A stretch of 64,000 bases of DNA from Prevotella sp. (GCA_024684515.1 JAIKWS010000086.1:1-64000), one strand, 5' to 3'. Positions 1 through 10,480 are shown, counted from the first letter of the stretch. Numbers and translations: made by a program. Notes: generated from the letters alone by a model not told the origin.

Positions 1-138
1 CTACCCTTGCCTAATGGATTATTACGTGAAGTTGCATCCGTGTTAAGAACCGCCGTATGCGGAACCGCATGTACGGTGGTGTGAGAGGTCGGAAAACGAA
101 AGTAGGAAGAAAACTACTTCGTTTTCCTCCTACTCGAT
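1..138 (+). mobile_element. 3' end of a group II intron (domains V and VI), cut by window edge
   Basis: Positions 49-80 fold into a domain V-like hairpin: a 9-bp lower stem (49-57 with 72-80), a 2-nt bulge at 70-71, a 4-bp upper stem (58-61 with 66-69) and a GAAC loop. It is followed by GTGAGAGG, as in bacterial group II introns. Positions 92-123 form a second hairpin with a bulged A, as expected of domain VI, and the element seems to end at CTACTCGAT near 138. The intron-encoded reverse transcriptase/maturase, if present, lies outside the window. The intron ends about 12 bp past the stop codon of the glutamine synthetase gene on the opposite strand, so it does not interrupt that gene. The exact 3' splice site is inferred. 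Confidence 0.72.
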
Positions 139-150
139 TGAATCATGTTC

Positions 151-2367
151 CTATCGGATGAACAGAAGTTCGCGATACTTGGGCAGTGGCCAGAGCGAGT
201 CGTCGACAATGAGTTCGAGCTTGTCAATCTGGTAGCGGATATCATCGAGCTTGGGCTCTACGGTATCGTGATAGGCAATGGCTTTCTCGTGCTCGTCGGC
301 AATCTTATTTGCCTGCTTGCGGGCAGTGACCAGCTCCTCGACCATGACCTCGATGGCTGATGTACGCTCGGCAATCTCCTCGATGAGACTGATGTTGCGG
401 GCAGACAGCGACTTGGCCTTTTCTGTAGAGAAGATCTCAGCCATGTTCTCGACATTCTTCAGCAGGGCACTCTGATAGCGTGTGGCCACAGGGATGATGT
501 GGTTCATCGACAGGTCACCGAGCACACGGGCCTCAATCTGGATCTTCTTCGTGTAGGTCTCCCATTTCACCTCGTTGCGGGCCTCAAGCTCTTTCTTGGT
601 CATGACGCCAAGGCTCTCGAACATCTGTATGCTCTCAGCATCGAGATATCGCTCGAAGATCTTCGGGCACGATTTCTCTACGTCGAGTCCACGTTTCTCT
701 GCCTCTACCACCCATTCGTCAGAATAGCCGTTGCCATCGAAGCGGATGGGCTTGCAGGTCTTGATGTCTTCGCGCAGGATGTCGATGATGGCATGGAACT
801 TAGCCGTATGTCCTGTTCCTTCATACTGTTTCTCAGTCTCAGCGATGCGTGCGTCTACACGTTTCTTGAACGAGACAAGGGCTTCTGCCACGGCCGAGTT
901 GAGGGCAATCATGGCACTGGCACAGTTGGCCTCGGAGCCAACGGCACGGAATTCGAAGCGGTTGCCAGTGAAGGCGAAGGGTGAGGTGCGGTTGCGGTCG
1001 GTATTGTCGATAAGTAGTTCGGGAATCTCGGGGATGTCCATCTTCATGCCCTGCTTGCCGTCCATGGCAAGAATGTTCTCGCGATCAGCCAGTTCGATGT
1101 GGTTAAGCAGTTCGGAGAGCTGCTTGCCCAGGAAGCTGGAGATAATGGCGGGAGGTGCCTCGTTGGCTCCCAGACGATGGGCATTGGTAGCCGACATGAT
1201 AGAAGCCTTCAGCAGTCCGTTGTGACGGTAGACACCCATGAGGGTCTCGACGATGAAGGTGGCGAAACGCAGGTTCTGCTCTGGCGTCTTGCCAGGGGCA
1301 TGGAGCAGCACGCCATTGTCGGTAGACAGGCTCCAGTTGTTGTGCTTGCCCGAGCCGTTGATGCCTGCGAAGGGCTTTTCGTGGAGGAGGACACGGAAGC
1401 CGTGCTTGCGTGCCACACGCTTCATGACTGACATAAGCAGCATGTTGTGGTCGACGGCGAGATTGGTATCTTCGAAGATAGGAGCCAGCTCAAACTGGTT
1501 GGGAGCCACCTCGTTGTGACGTGTCTTGCAGGGAATGCCCAGCTCGAGGGCTTCAATCTCCAGTTCACGCATGAAGGCAGCCACACGCTCGGGTATAGAT
1601 CCGAAATAGTGGTCTTCCATCTGCTGGTTCTTGGCAGAGTCATGCCCCATCAGCGTGCGGCCTGTCAGCAACAGGTCGGGACGTGCTGCGTAGAGCCCTT
1701 CGTCGACGAGGAAGTACTCCTGTTCCCATCCCAGATTGCTGGTGACCTTCTTGACGTTAGGATCGAAATAGTGGCAGACTTCTGTAGCGGCCACGTTCAC
1801 GGCATGCAGTGCACGCAGCAAAGGAGCCTTGTAGTCGAGGGCCTCACCACTATAAGAGATGAAGACGGTGGGGATACAGAGTGTGTCGTCAATGATAAAG
1901 ACTGGCGATGTGGGGTCCCAGGCAGAATAGCCACGGGCCTCGAAGGTAGAACGGATGCCACCACTGGGGAACGAGCTGGCATCGGGCTCCTGCTGTACGA
2001 GCAGCTTGCCGGAGAATTCCTCCACCATGCCTCCCTTGCCGTCGTGCTCGATAAACGAGTCGTGTTTCTCGGCAGTGCCCTCTGTCAGTGGCTGGAACCA
2101 GTGGGTGTAGTGGGTGACGCCATTCTCAGTGGCCCACTGCTTCATGCCTTCAGCCACGGCATCGGCCACCTTGCGGTCTAGACGGGCACCATTGTCCATT
2201 ACGTCGATCATTGTCTCGTAGACATCCTTCGACAGGTACTTGTACATTTTCTCACGATTGAAGACCTTCTTGCCAAAATACTTTGCGGGTCTCTCACTGG
2301 GTGTCTTTACGTCGAGTGGCTTCTTCTTGAAAGCCTCACCGACAACCTGAAATCTTAATGTTTCCAT
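151..2367 (-). CDS. glnN: glutamine synthetase type III
   Basis: This enzyme joins ammonium to glutamate with ATP to give glutamine in the cytoplasm. The 738-residue length fits the large GSIII family (about 700-730) and not GSI (about 470). Family signatures include NGSGKHNNWSL and the stretch EVAPNQFELAPIFEDTN near residues 310-330. The C-terminal 150 residues are the helical GSIII extension, ending in WPLPKYRELLF. It is the last gene of a co-directional series gltB-gltD-dapF-dapL-glnN, separated from dapL by 80 bp that carry a short tandem repeat, so it may be cotranscribed or have its own promoter. I see no clear TAnnTTTG box just upstream. Together with GltBD it forms the GS-GOGAT cycle. 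Confidence 0.95.
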   Translation of the reverse strand: METLRFQVVGEAFKKKPLDVKTPSERPAKYFGKKVFNREKMYKYLSKDVYETMIDVMDNGARLDRKVADAVAEGMKQWATENGVTHYTHWFQPLTEGTAEKHDSFIEHDGKGGMVEEFSGKLLVQQEPDASSFPSGGIRSTFEARGYSAWDPTSPVFIIDDTLCIPTVFISYSGEALDYKAPLLRALHAVNVAATEVCHYFDPNVKKVTSNLGWEQEYFLVDEGLYAARPDLLLTGRTLMGHDSAKNQQMEDHYFGSIPERVAAFMRELEIEALELGIPCKTRHNEVAPNQFELAPIFEDTNLAVDHNMLLMSVMKRVARKHGFRVLLHEKPFAGINGSGKHNNWSLSTDNGVLLHAPGKTPEQNLRFATFIVETLMGVYRHNGLLKASIMSATNAHRLGANEAPPAIISSFLGKQLSELLNHIELADRENILAMDGKQGMKMDIPEIPELLIDNTDRNRTSPFAFTGNRFEFRAVGSEANCASAMIALNSAVAEALVSFKKRVDARIAETEKQYEGTGHTAKFHAIIDILREDIKTCKPIRFDGNGYSDEWVVEAEKRGLDVEKSCPKIFERYLDAESIQMFESLGVMTKKELEARNEVKWETYTKKIQIEARVLGDLSMNHIIPVATRYQSALLKNVENMAEIFSTEKAKSLSARNISLIEEIAERTSAIEVMVEELVTARKQANKIADEHEKAIAYHDTVEPKLDDIRYQIDKLELIVDDSLWPLPKYRELLFIR

Positions 2368-2390
2368 AATGAATTTTTTTTATTTAAAGA

Positions 2391-2438
2391 AATAGCGTGA
2401 TAACGAAATGACGAAATAACGTGATAACGAGATGGCGA
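2391..2438. repeat. two 24-bp tandem repeats between glnN and dapL
   Basis: Two imperfect 24-bp copies (2391-2414 and 2415-2438) share the core CGTGATAACGA and differ at four positions. They lie in the 80-bp gap between dapL and glnN, where the glnN promoter or leader would be. The function is unknown. Confidence 0.6.
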
Positions 2439-2447
2439 AATTGTGGA

Positions 2448-3686
2448 TTAATGTGTTTTCGTCCATTGTGTTATGCGTGCTAGCGCTTCGGTTGTCGCCT
2501 CGTGGCTACCGAAGGCAGTGAAGCGTACATATCCCTCGCCGCTGGGTCCGAAGCCTACGCCTGGCGTGCAGACGACGTTGGCGCCATAGAGCAGTTCCTC
2601 GAAGAACTGCCATGAAGTGGTGCCATTGGGGGTGCGCATCCAGACGTAGGGTGCATTCTCTCCGCCATAGCACTCATAGCCCAGGCTGCGCAGTGTGCTG
2701 AGCATCTTGCTGGCATTGGCCATGTAGTAGTCGATGGTCTGCTGTACTTGTGCCTTTCCCTCGGGGGTGTAGATGGCTTCGGCAGCCCGCTGGCTGATAT
2801 AGCTGGTGCCATTGAACTTGGTGCACTGTCGGCGATTCCAGAGTTGGTTGAGTGGGATGCGCTCCTCTTCAAAAGTGGCAACGCTTACCTCTTTGGGTAC
2901 GACGGTATAGCCACATCGTATGCCTGTGAACCCTGCTGTCTTTGAGTAGGAACGGAACTCAACGGCACACTTTCTGGCACCACGTATCTCATAGATAGAG
3001 TGGGGAATCTTCGGGTCGCGGATGTAAGCCTCGTAGGCAGCATCATAGAGGATGAGGGCATCATTCTTCAGGGCATAGTTGACGAACTTGCGTAGCTCCT
3101 GTTTGCTGATGACCGTCCCCGTCGGGTTGTTGGGGTAGCAGAGATAGATGACGTCGACATGGCGGTCGGTGGGTAGCTGGGGTGTGAAGCCATTGGCAGC
3201 CGTGATAGGCATATAGGCGACGTTTGTCCATCGTCCGTTTCTATATTCTCCACATCGTCCGATCATTACGTTAGAGTCGATATATACAGGATAGATGGGA
3301 TCGGTGACGCCAATGAAGTTGTCCCAGTGTAGCAGTTCCTGGAAATTGCCAGTGTCGGACTTCGCACCGTCGTTGATGAATATCTCGTCGATGTCGAGAT
3401 GCACGCCACGTGGGGCATAGTCGTTCTTCACGATGGCCTCGCGTAGGAAGTCATAGCCATGTTCAGGGCCATAACCACGGAAGGAGGCTGACGTGGCCAT
3501 CTCGTCGGTAGCCTTGTGCATAGCATCAATGACGGCAGGACACAGGGGCTGGGTGACATCGCCAATGCCCAGTGAGATGATGTTGGACAGAGGATGCAGC
3601 ACCTTGAAGGCATTCACCTTTTTGGCAATGTCGGCGAACAGATAGTTGTTCTGCAGGTTGAGGAAATGTATGTTTACTAATGCCAT
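2448..3686 (-). CDS. dapL: LL-diaminopimelate aminotransferase
   Basis: This PLP enzyme converts tetrahydrodipicolinate directly to LL-diaminopimelate with glutamate as amino donor, bypassing the DapD/DapC/DapE steps of lysine and peptidoglycan synthesis. The start at 3686 gives 412 residues beginning MALVN, the usual DapL N-terminus and length. An upstream in-frame ATG at 3749 would add 21 residues unlike the family. The PLP-lysine motif is SYSKTAGFTGIRCGY, and the aminotransferase motif YPNNPTG is present. dapF lies 34 bp upstream and gltD/gltB precede it, so the glutamate spent here is made by enzymes of the same gene series. Confidence 0.95.
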   Translation of the reverse strand: MALVNIHFLNLQNNYLFADIAKKVNAFKVLHPLSNIISLGIGDVTQPLCPAVIDAMHKATDEMATSASFRGYGPEHGYDFLREAIVKNDYAPRGVHLDIDEIFINDGAKSDTGNFQELLHWDNFIGVTDPIYPVYIDSNVMIGRCGEYRNGRWTNVAYMPITAANGFTPQLPTDRHVDVIYLCYPNNPTGTVISKQELRKFVNYALKNDALILYDAAYEAYIRDPKIPHSIYEIRGARKCAVEFRSYSKTAGFTGIRCGYTVVPKEVSVATFEEERIPLNQLWNRRQCTKFNGTSYISQRAAEAIYTPEGKAQVQQTIDYYMANASKMLSTLRSLGYECYGGENAPYVWMRTPNGTTSWQFFEELLYGANVVCTPGVGFGPSGEGYVRFTAFGSHEATTEALARITQWTKTH

Positions 3687-3720
3687 AGTTTTGTTGATGT
3701 GAGAGGTGAAAAAGTGACTA

Positions 3721-4545
3721 TCATAACTCGATTTCGCCGTCGAAGACAAAGGCGGCAGGACCAGTCATATAGACATGGTTGTCGGAATCGCGCCAGTCGA
3801 TGATAAGAGTGCCCCCATCCATCACGATCTTTGACTGCCGGCCAGTACGTCTTGTGACGGATGCTGCCACGGCAGTGGCACAGGCTCCCGTGCCACAGGC
3901 CATGGTGATGCCGCTGCCTCGTTCCCATACCCGGGTGCGGATGCGTCCATCGGGCAATACCTGTGCCAGTTCGATGTTGCAGCGTTGTGGAAAGGCAGGA
4001 TGCTGTTCCAGCACAGGTCCTATCTCTCCCACCTTGTTCACATCTTCAGTGAAGATAACGTAGTGCGGATTGCCCATGGACACGAACAGTGCGTCGCCTG
4101 CTATTGTTCTCCCTGACAGCTTGGATGTGATATTGGAGTTGTAGAGATTGCAGTCTTCGAATATTGGCTCTCCCATGTCGACAGTGACGCTCTCCACGAT
4201 TCCTTGCTCGGTATGTAACCTCAGCGTCTTGATACCAGATAGCGTCAGTAGTTTGATCTCGGTACTGTCGGTTAGCTTCCGTTCAAAGAGATATTTCCCG
4301 ATGCAGCGGCTGGCATTGCCACACATCATGGCTTCAGAACCGTCGGCATTGAAGATGCGCATGGAGAAGTCGGCTTCAGGAACGGGCGATTTGTCAATCA
4401 GCACCAGTCCGTCGGAGCCGATGCCTTTGTGGCGGTCACTCCACGTCAGGGCGGCAGCATGTGGGTTTCTGAGTTTATGCTGCATGGCATTGACGTAGAT
4501 GTAGTCGTTGCCACAGCCGTGCATCTTGGTGAAGGGTATTTTCAT
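3721..4545 (-). CDS. dapF: diaminopimelate epimerase
   Basis: DapF turns LL-diaminopimelate into meso-diaminopimelate, the lysine precursor and peptidoglycan cross-linker. The 274-residue length is typical. Both catalytic cysteines are visible, in MMCGNASRC (N-terminal half) and MACGTGAC (C-terminal half), along with the opening [14 protein letters not shown]. Its start overlaps the end of gltD by 4 bp, which points to translational coupling, and dapL follows after 34 bp. DapL and DapF together carry out the last two steps to meso-DAP. Confidence 0.96.
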   Translation of the reverse strand: MKIPFTKMHGCGNDYIYVNAMQHKLRNPHAAALTWSDRHKGIGSDGLVLIDKSPVPEADFSMRIFNADGSEAMMCGNASRCIGKYLFERKLTDSTEIKLLTLSGIKTLRLHTEQGIVESVTVDMGEPIFEDCNLYNSNITSKLSGRTIAGDALFVSMGNPHYVIFTEDVNKVGEIGPVLEQHPAFPQRCNIELAQVLPDGRIRTRVWERGSGITMACGTGACATAVAASVTRRTGRQSKIVMDGGTLIIDWRDSDNHVYMTGPAAFVFDGEIEL

Positions 4546-5900
4546 TTTGTCAGGAATTTGTTTACTTTCTGTGCGGTATCGATACCGCTGGCCATGGCAC
4601 GTACGACGAGTGAGGCACCATTCTGTGCGTCACCACAGACAAAGACGTTGTCGGCATACTGTGGATGTTCGGGCCTGAGAAAGCCCATGGCCAGTAATAC
4701 AAGCTCTGCCTTGATGATTTCCGGTTTCCCTTTTTCCACCATCAACGGACGTCCTCCGGCGGGATTGGGTTTCCAGTCTATCTCCTGCACCCTGACACCC
4801 GTCAGTCGTCCTTTCTCGCCCAGGAATTCCAGGGTGTTGATGTTCCACCGGCGTGTACAGCCCTCTTCGTGCGAGGAGGTGGTCTTCAGTGTGCGTGGGA
4901 AGGCAGGCCATGGGTTATGTGGGTCTTCGTGACCTTCCACGGGTCGTGGCATGATTTCTATCTGTGTGACGCTTCGTGCACCCTGGCGATGGGCCGTGCC
5001 TATGCAGTCGCTGCCCGTATCACCACCACCAATCACCAGCACATCCTTGCCCTTGGCCGTCACCCGTTCGTCTTTTGCGAACTCCATGCCTGCCAGCACA
5101 CGGTTTTGCTGAGCCAGCAGGTCGAGGGCGAAGTGTACACCTTTCAGGTCACGTCCAGGGATGTTGAGGTCGCGGGCGGTGGGTGTGCCAGTGGCAATGA
5201 CGATGGCATCGTAGTCTGCTGTCAAGTGTGTTGGCAGCGCATCAGTCGGGATAGCCTCGCCATAACGGAAGGTAATGCCTTCCTGTTGCATCATCAGCAG
5301 ACGGCGGTCGATAATGGCCTTGTTGAGCTTGAAATTGGGAATGCCATAGCGGAGTAGGCCTCCAGCAGCCTCGTTCTTCTCATAGACGGTGACGCTATAG
5401 CCCATGTGGTTGAGGCTGTAGGCCGCTGTCAGTCCCGCTGGTCCGGCTCCGATCACGGCCACCTGCTTGCCATTCCTGCTGATAGCTGTGTGCGGCTGGA
5501 TGTAACCCTCGCGGAATGCAGCCTCTATAATGGCGCACTCGTCCTCTCGGTTGGTGGTCGGCTCGTGGTTATAGCGGTTGAGCACGCAAGCCTTTTCGCA
5601 GAGGGCAGGACATATGCGTCCAGTGAACTCCGGGAAAGGGTTGGTGCTGGTGAGCAGACGGAAGGCCAGTTCCCAGTCGCCCTTGTAGAGGGCATCGTTC
5701 CATTCCGGGGCTTTATTGCCAAGCGGACAGGCCCAGTGGCAGAAGGGCACGCCACAGTCCATGCAACGGCTGGCCTGCAGCTTGCGCTCGCGGGTGTTCA
5801 GCGTCTGTTCTACTTCTCCGAAGTCGTGAATCCTGTCGTGGATAGGACGGTATCCGGCTTCCTGACGGTGTATCTCTAGAAATGCTTTTGGATTTCCCAT
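4542..5900 (-). CDS. gltD: glutamate synthase small (beta) subunit
   Basis: GltD takes electrons from NADPH on FAD and passes them through iron-sulfur clusters to GltB. The 452 residues match the family. The N-terminal domain carries cysteine clusters ([16 protein letters not shown] and [10 protein letters not shown]) for Fe-S binding. Two dinucleotide folds follow, one starting [11 protein letters not shown] (FAD) and one [13 protein letters not shown] (NADPH). The end [21 protein letters not shown] is the flavoprotein C-terminal motif. It lies 52 bp downstream of gltB and overlaps dapF by 4 bp, so gltB, gltD and dapF are very likely one operon. Confidence 0.96.
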   Translation of the reverse strand: MGNPKAFLEIHRQEAGYRPIHDRIHDFGEVEQTLNTRERKLQASRCMDCGVPFCHWACPLGNKAPEWNDALYKGDWELAFRLLTSTNPFPEFTGRICPALCEKACVLNRYNHEPTTNREDECAIIEAAFREGYIQPHTAISRNGKQVAVIGAGPAGLTAAYSLNHMGYSVTVYEKNEAAGGLLRYGIPNFKLNKAIIDRRLLMMQQEGITFRYGEAIPTDALPTHLTADYDAIVIATGTPTARDLNIPGRDLKGVHFALDLLAQQNRVLAGMEFAKDERVTAKGKDVLVIGGGDTGSDCIGTAHRQGARSVTQIEIMPRPVEGHEDPHNPWPAFPRTLKTTSSHEEGCTRRWNINTLEFLGEKGRLTGVRVQEIDWKPNPAGGRPLMVEKGKPEIIKAELVLLAMGFLRPEHPQYADNVFVCGDAQNGASLVVRAMASGIDTAQKVNKFLTK

Positions 5901-5952
5901 TGTTTTGCTTATTGTTTACCGTTTGTTGATTACTGTTGTCGTAAGAAGAGGC

Positions 5953-8900
5953 TCAATATTCGCGTTGCATATCGGCAATCTTTTCCCGTAGGCGAGCCAT
6001 CTGCTCTTCCTGCAGCACCCGTTTGTATTCAATGGGTACTATCTGAATGAACTCGCCCACATAGCGTTGCCAGTCGTCGAGCAGTCGTCCTGCCAGTGCT
6101 GATCCCGTGTGTAGGTAATGTTGCCGGATCAGTTCCAGGAGTTCCTTGCGTGAGACGGAGTCTTCCACGAGATTGATTTCTACCATGTCCATATTACAGA
6201 AATAGTCGAAAGTCTGGTTCTTGTCCCATACGTAGGCCACGCCTCCTGACATGCCAGCAGCGAAGTTACGTCCCGTAGGGCCTAGCACGACGACACGTCC
6301 ACCGGTCATATATTCACAGCAGTGGTCACCGGCACCTTCGATGACTGCAATGGCACCAGAGTTGCGTACGCCAAAGCGCTCTCCCACCTTGCCATTTATA
6401 TACAGTTCTCCACTTGTTGCGCCATAGAGGCCGGTATTGCCTGCAATAATGTTCTCTTCTGCCTTGAAGCTGGAACGTGTAGGAGGCAGGATGGCGATAC
6501 GTCCTCCACTCAGTCCTTTGGCAAAATAGTCGTTGGTCTCTCCTTCCAGCTTGAAGCTGATGCCCTTGACGAGGAAGGCACCAAAGGACTGTCCTGCCGA
6601 GCCCCTGAACTTAACGTTGATGGTGTTGTCAGGCAGTCCCTGTAGTCCGTAGCGTTTTGCGATGGTGCCCGAGAGCATCGTGCCCACGGCACGGTCGGTA
6701 TTGCGAATGGCATAGTCGAGCATCACCTCTTCCTCCTGGTCAATAGCTTTTGCTGCTGCCGTTATCATCATTTGGTCGATGATGGTGCCTTGCATGCCTA
6801 GAGGAATGACTGGTTTTGTGGCATCTCCGGTGAAGTGCAGGATGCCCTCCTCCTTGTATATCAGCCGGTTCATGTCGACTACCGATGGCTTGGTCTCAAT
6901 CAGATCAGTACGTCCTACGATATCGTTCAGACTCTTGAATCCCATCTCTGCCAGGTATTCACGTACCTCCTGTGCTACGAAGGTAAAGTAATTCACCAGG
7001 TATTCGTAACGACCTATGAAGTGTCTGCGCAACTCCTCGTTCTGTGTGGCCACACCCATAGGACAGGTGTTCAGGTTGCATTTGCGCATCATCACACACC
7101 CCAAAACGATGAGTGTTGCCGTACCGAATCCAAACTCCTCAGCTCCGAGCAGTGCCATGAGCACTACGTCACGACCGGTTTTCAGTTGTCCGTCTACCTG
7201 CAGTCGCACACCGCTGCGTAGTCCGTTGCGCACCAGTGTCTGCTGTGTCTCTGCCAGTCCTATCTCTGGCGAGATTCCTGCAAATCGCATGGAGGATGCT
7301 GGTGAGGCTCCCGTACCACCTTCAGCACCGCTGATGACGATGAGGTCGGCTTTTGCCTTTGCTACTCCAGCAGCAATTGTGCCTACACCACTCTCTGCAA
7401 CCAGCTTCACGCTGACGGCAGCTTTGGGATTGACATTCTTCAGATCGAAGATGAGCTGTGCCAGGTCTTCAATCGAATAGATATCATGATGGGGTGGTGG
7501 CGAGATGAGTGAGATGCCGGGAATGGAATGACGTGTCTTGGCAATCACCTCGTTGACCTTAAAGCCAGGCAACTGTCCGCCTTCACCTGGTTTTGCACCC
7601 TGAGCCACCTTGATCTGTATCTCTTCTGCATTTACCAGGTATTCCGTTGTTACCCCAAAACGTCCGCTAGCCACCTGCTTTGTCTTGCTCGAGAGTGAGA
7701 TGCCGTCGAGTTTGGCATGGAAACGTTCAGAGTCTTCGCCTCCCTCACCAGTGTTGCTACGTGCTCCTAGCTTGTTCATTGCCAGACAGATGGCCTCGTG
7801 GGCCTCTTTGCTCAGGGCTCCGAACGACATGGCTCCTGCCACGAAATGCTTGACAATCTCACTGACGGGCTCTACCTCGTCAATGCTGATGGGGTGTTTC
7901 TTCCATCCTAGGAAGTCGCGGATGAAGATGGCCTTGTCCTTCTGGTCTACTAGCTGGCTGTAGGCCTTGTATCTATCGTAGTTGCCCGTGCGGGTTGCCA
8001 GTTGTAGTGTGGCTATCGTTTCTGGGTTCCAGGCATGTCTGATGCCATCTTTACGCCAGTGGAACTGTCCCTGATTCTGTAAGAAAGCCGTGTTGCTGGC
8101 GCTATCACTGTCGATGTTAGCTGCAGCCGTATGTCTTGCCTTGGCATCTTGTGCAATCTTCTCCAAACCGATTCCGCCAATGGTGCTTGTCTCCGTACCG
8201 AAATAGCTTCTGAGCAGATCTTCGCTCAGTCCGATGCTCTCGAAGATCTTCGCTCCTCGATAGCTGCGTATGGTAGAGATGCCCATCTTAGCCATGATCT
8301 TGAAGAGTCCTTTTTTCACAGCCTTGATATAATTGGCCTCGGCAGTGGGGTAGTCTTCCTGTATCTTGTGTCGTCTGACGAGGTCGTCGAGGATGGCAAA
8401 AGTCATATAGGGGCACAGGGCACTAGCACCATAGCCCAGGAGCAGTGCGGCATGCATAGTCTCACGAATCTCTCCACTCTCTACGATCAGGGCGGTCTGT
8501 ACACGTTTGCCGACGGCAATAAGATAGTGGTGTACAGCACTCACAGCCAGCAGTGAGGGAATGGCCACGTGGCTCTCGTCAGCATCGCGGTCGCTCAGAA
8601 TGATATAGTTATAGCCCTCGTCGACACTGTTCTCCGCATCCTTGCAGAGCTTGTCGAGTGCACTCTTCAGGTCGCCGGTGAAGGTCATTGGCAGTTTGAT
8701 GGTGTTGAAGCCTTTGTAGCGAATGTTGCAGAGGATATCCAGCTGTGTGTTGTTCAGAATGGGGTGGGGCAGACGTACCATCTTACAGTTAGACTCGTCG
8801 GGACTGAGGATACCCGATCCCACGCGTCCGATATATTCCGTGAGACTCATCACCAGTTCTTCGCGAATAGAGTCAATGGCAGGGTTGGTGACCTGTGCGA

Positions 8901-10431
8901 ATTGCTGACGGAAGTAGTTGAAGAATACCTGTGGTTTGTCCGAGAGCACTGCCAGTGGGGTATCGTTGCCCATAGATGCTGTGGGCTCCTGTCCGTTTAC
9001 CGCCATAGGGATGATGGTCGACTCGATGTCTTCGGCACCATAGCCGAACATGATTTCCTTCTTCAGCAAGTCGCTGACGCTGTTTTCCACATGTCGTCCG
9101 CTCTTCAGCTTCTCCAGCTGGATGCGGTTGGTCGACAGCCATTGCCGGTAAGGGTGCTCACTGGCCAGCTGTTGCTTGATTTCTCCATCGTAGTAGATCT
9201 TACCCTCCAGGGTATCGATAAGTAGGATCTTACCTGGCTGCAGACGTCCCTTCTCGGCAATTTCAGTTGGCTCGAAATCCATGACGCCAACCTCTGAGGC
9301 CACGATCATCGTATCGTTGCGTGTGATGGTGTAACGGGCAGGACGCAGACCGTTGCGGTCGAGCATGCCACCGGCAAAACGACCGTCGGAGAAGAGCAGG
9401 GCTGCGGGACCGTCCCAGGGCTCCATCAGGATGGAGTGATACTCGTAGAAGGCCTTCAGGTCTTCCGATATCGGGTTTTTGTCGTTGAAGCTCTCTGGAA
9501 CGAGGATGCTCATGGCATGGGGAAGTGAGAGGCCGGACATGACGAAGAATTCCAGTACGTTGTCGAGCGATGCCGAGTCTGACATGCCTTCTTGTACGAT
9601 GGGTGAGATTTTCTTGACGTCGCCCAATGCTTCTGAATTTAGCACGCTTTCGCGTGCCTTCATCCATCCGCGATTGCCCCTGATGGTGTTGATCTCGCCA
9701 TTATGACAGAGCAGCCGGAATGGTTGTGCCAGACTCCATGTAGGGAAGGTGTTGGTACTGAATCGCGAGTGTACCAGTGCCAGTCCACTGGTCAGGTAGG
9801 GGTTAGTCAGGTCGGTGAAGTACTGGCGTACCTGCATCGACGACAGCATGCCCTTGTAGATCATGTTTGTGTTTGATAGCGAACAGATATAGAAGTCCTT
9901 GTGTGCTATCCTGCTTTCAATCTTCTTTCTGATAATATATAATGTACGCGGGAAGGCTTCCACCTTGTCGTCGCTGACACCTGTAATAAACAGCTGTTTG
10001 ATGTCGGGTTCCGTGCTCAGTGCGGCCTCGCCCAGGCATTCCGAGTTGGTAGGCACAGTACGCAGGTGCATTAGCTGCAGCCCTTCCCGCTCTATCTCCT
10101 CAATCATCACGCTCAGTATCTCCTGCTGTGTCTTTTCTTCCTTTGGCAGGAACACCAGTCCCGTACCGTATTTCCCTTTCTCGGGAACAGGGATGCCCTG
10201 TAATAAAATGAATTCGTGAGGTATCTGGATCATGATGCCTGCACCATCACCATCCTTGCCGACTTCAGCACCTCGATGTCGCATATTTTCCAATACACGC
10301 AGTGCCTGGTCTACTAGTTCATGACTTTTGTTGCCATGTATGTTCGCAATCATGCCCACGCCACATGCGTCGTGCTCATAGCTGCGCTGGTATAGGCCTT
10401 GCTGATTGTGCTGAACTTTGCCTTTTGTCAT
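5953..10431 (-). CDS. gltB: glutamate synthase large (alpha) subunit
   Basis: GltB hydrolyses glutamine and channels the ammonia to 2-oxoglutarate, giving two glutamates. The 1492 residues contain all expected parts: an N-terminal class II amidotransferase whose nucleophile is probably Cys23 (CGVGMIANIHG, after removal of a 22-residue propeptide), a central domain, an FMN-binding synthase domain (GEGGEDSERF, PPPHHDIYSIEDLAQLI), the 3Fe-4S cysteines in CVMMRKCNLNTCPMG, and a C-terminal beta-helix domain of GxxG repeats. It is first in the minus-strand series and has a TAATTTTG promoter box about 42 bp before its start codon. The promoter region is shared with the divergent PII-amtB genes. Confidence 0.97.
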   Translation of the reverse strand: MTKGKVQHNQQGLYQRSYEHDACGVGMIANIHGNKSHELVDQALRVLENMRHRGAEVGKDGDGAGIMIQIPHEFILLQGIPVPEKGKYGTGLVFLPKEEKTQQEILSVMIEEIEREGLQLMHLRTVPTNSECLGEAALSTEPDIKQLFITGVSDDKVEAFPRTLYIIRKKIESRIAHKDFYICSLSNTNMIYKGMLSSMQVRQYFTDLTNPYLTSGLALVHSRFSTNTFPTWSLAQPFRLLCHNGEINTIRGNRGWMKARESVLNSEALGDVKKISPIVQEGMSDSASLDNVLEFFVMSGLSLPHAMSILVPESFNDKNPISEDLKAFYEYHSILMEPWDGPAALLFSDGRFAGGMLDRNGLRPARYTITRNDTMIVASEVGVMDFEPTEIAEKGRLQPGKILLIDTLEGKIYYDGEIKQQLASEHPYRQWLSTNRIQLEKLKSGRHVENSVSDLLKKEIMFGYGAEDIESTIIPMAVNGQEPTASMGNDTPLAVLSDKPQVFFNYFRQQFAQVTNPAIDSIREELVMSLTEYIGRVGSGILSPDESNCKMVRLPHPILNNTQLDILCNIRYKGFNTIKLPMTFTGDLKSALDKLCKDAENSVDEGYNYIILSDRDADESHVAIPSLLAVSAVHHYLIAVGKRVQTALIVESGEIRETMHAALLLGYGASALCPYMTFAILDDLVRRHKIQEDYPTAEANYIKAVKKGLFKIMAKMGISTIRSYRGAKIFESIGLSEDLLRSYFGTETSTIGGIGLEKIAQDAKARHTAAANIDSDSASNTAFLQNQGQFHWRKDGIRHAWNPETIATLQLATRTGNYDRYKAYSQLVDQKDKAIFIRDFLGWKKHPISIDEVEPVSEIVKHFVAGAMSFGALSKEAHEAICLAMNKLGARSNTGEGGEDSERFHAKLDGISLSSKTKQVASGRFGVTTEYLVNAEEIQIKVAQGAKPGEGGQLPGFKVNEVIAKTRHSIPGISLISPPPHHDIYSIEDLAQLIFDLKNVNPKAAVSVKLVAESGVGTIAAGVAKAKADLIVISGAEGGTGASPASSMRFAGISPEIGLAETQQTLVRNGLRSGVRLQVDGQLKTGRDVVLMALLGAEEFGFGTATLIVLGCVMMRKCNLNTCPMGVATQNEELRRHFIGRYEYLVNYFTFVAQEVREYLAEMGFKSLNDIVGRTDLIETKPSVVDMNRLIYKEEGILHFTGDATKPVIPLGMQGTIIDQMMITAAAKAIDQEEEVMLDYAIRNTDRAVGTMLSGTIAKRYGLQGLPDNTINVKFRGSAGQSFGAFLVKGISFKLEGETNDYFAKGLSGGRIAILPPTRSSFKAEENIIAGNTGLYGATSGELYINGKVGERFGVRNSGAIAVIEGAGDHCCEYMTGGRVVVLGPTGRNFAAGMSGGVAYVWDKNQTFDYFCNMDMVEINLVEDSVSRKELLELIRQHYLHTGSALAGRLLDDWQRYVGEFIQIVPIEYKRVLQEEQMARLREKIADMQREY

Positions 10432-10472
10432 ATTATTAATATTTTTGCTGACGTTTTGTTTGATTTCGAGTG

Positions 10473-10480
10473 CAAAATTA
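10473..10480 (-). promoter_or_regulatory. -7 promoter box for gltB
   Basis: TAATTTTG on the minus strand matches the Bacteroidetes -7 consensus TAnnTTTG. It lies about 42 bp upstream of the gltB start codon. Confidence 0.6.
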
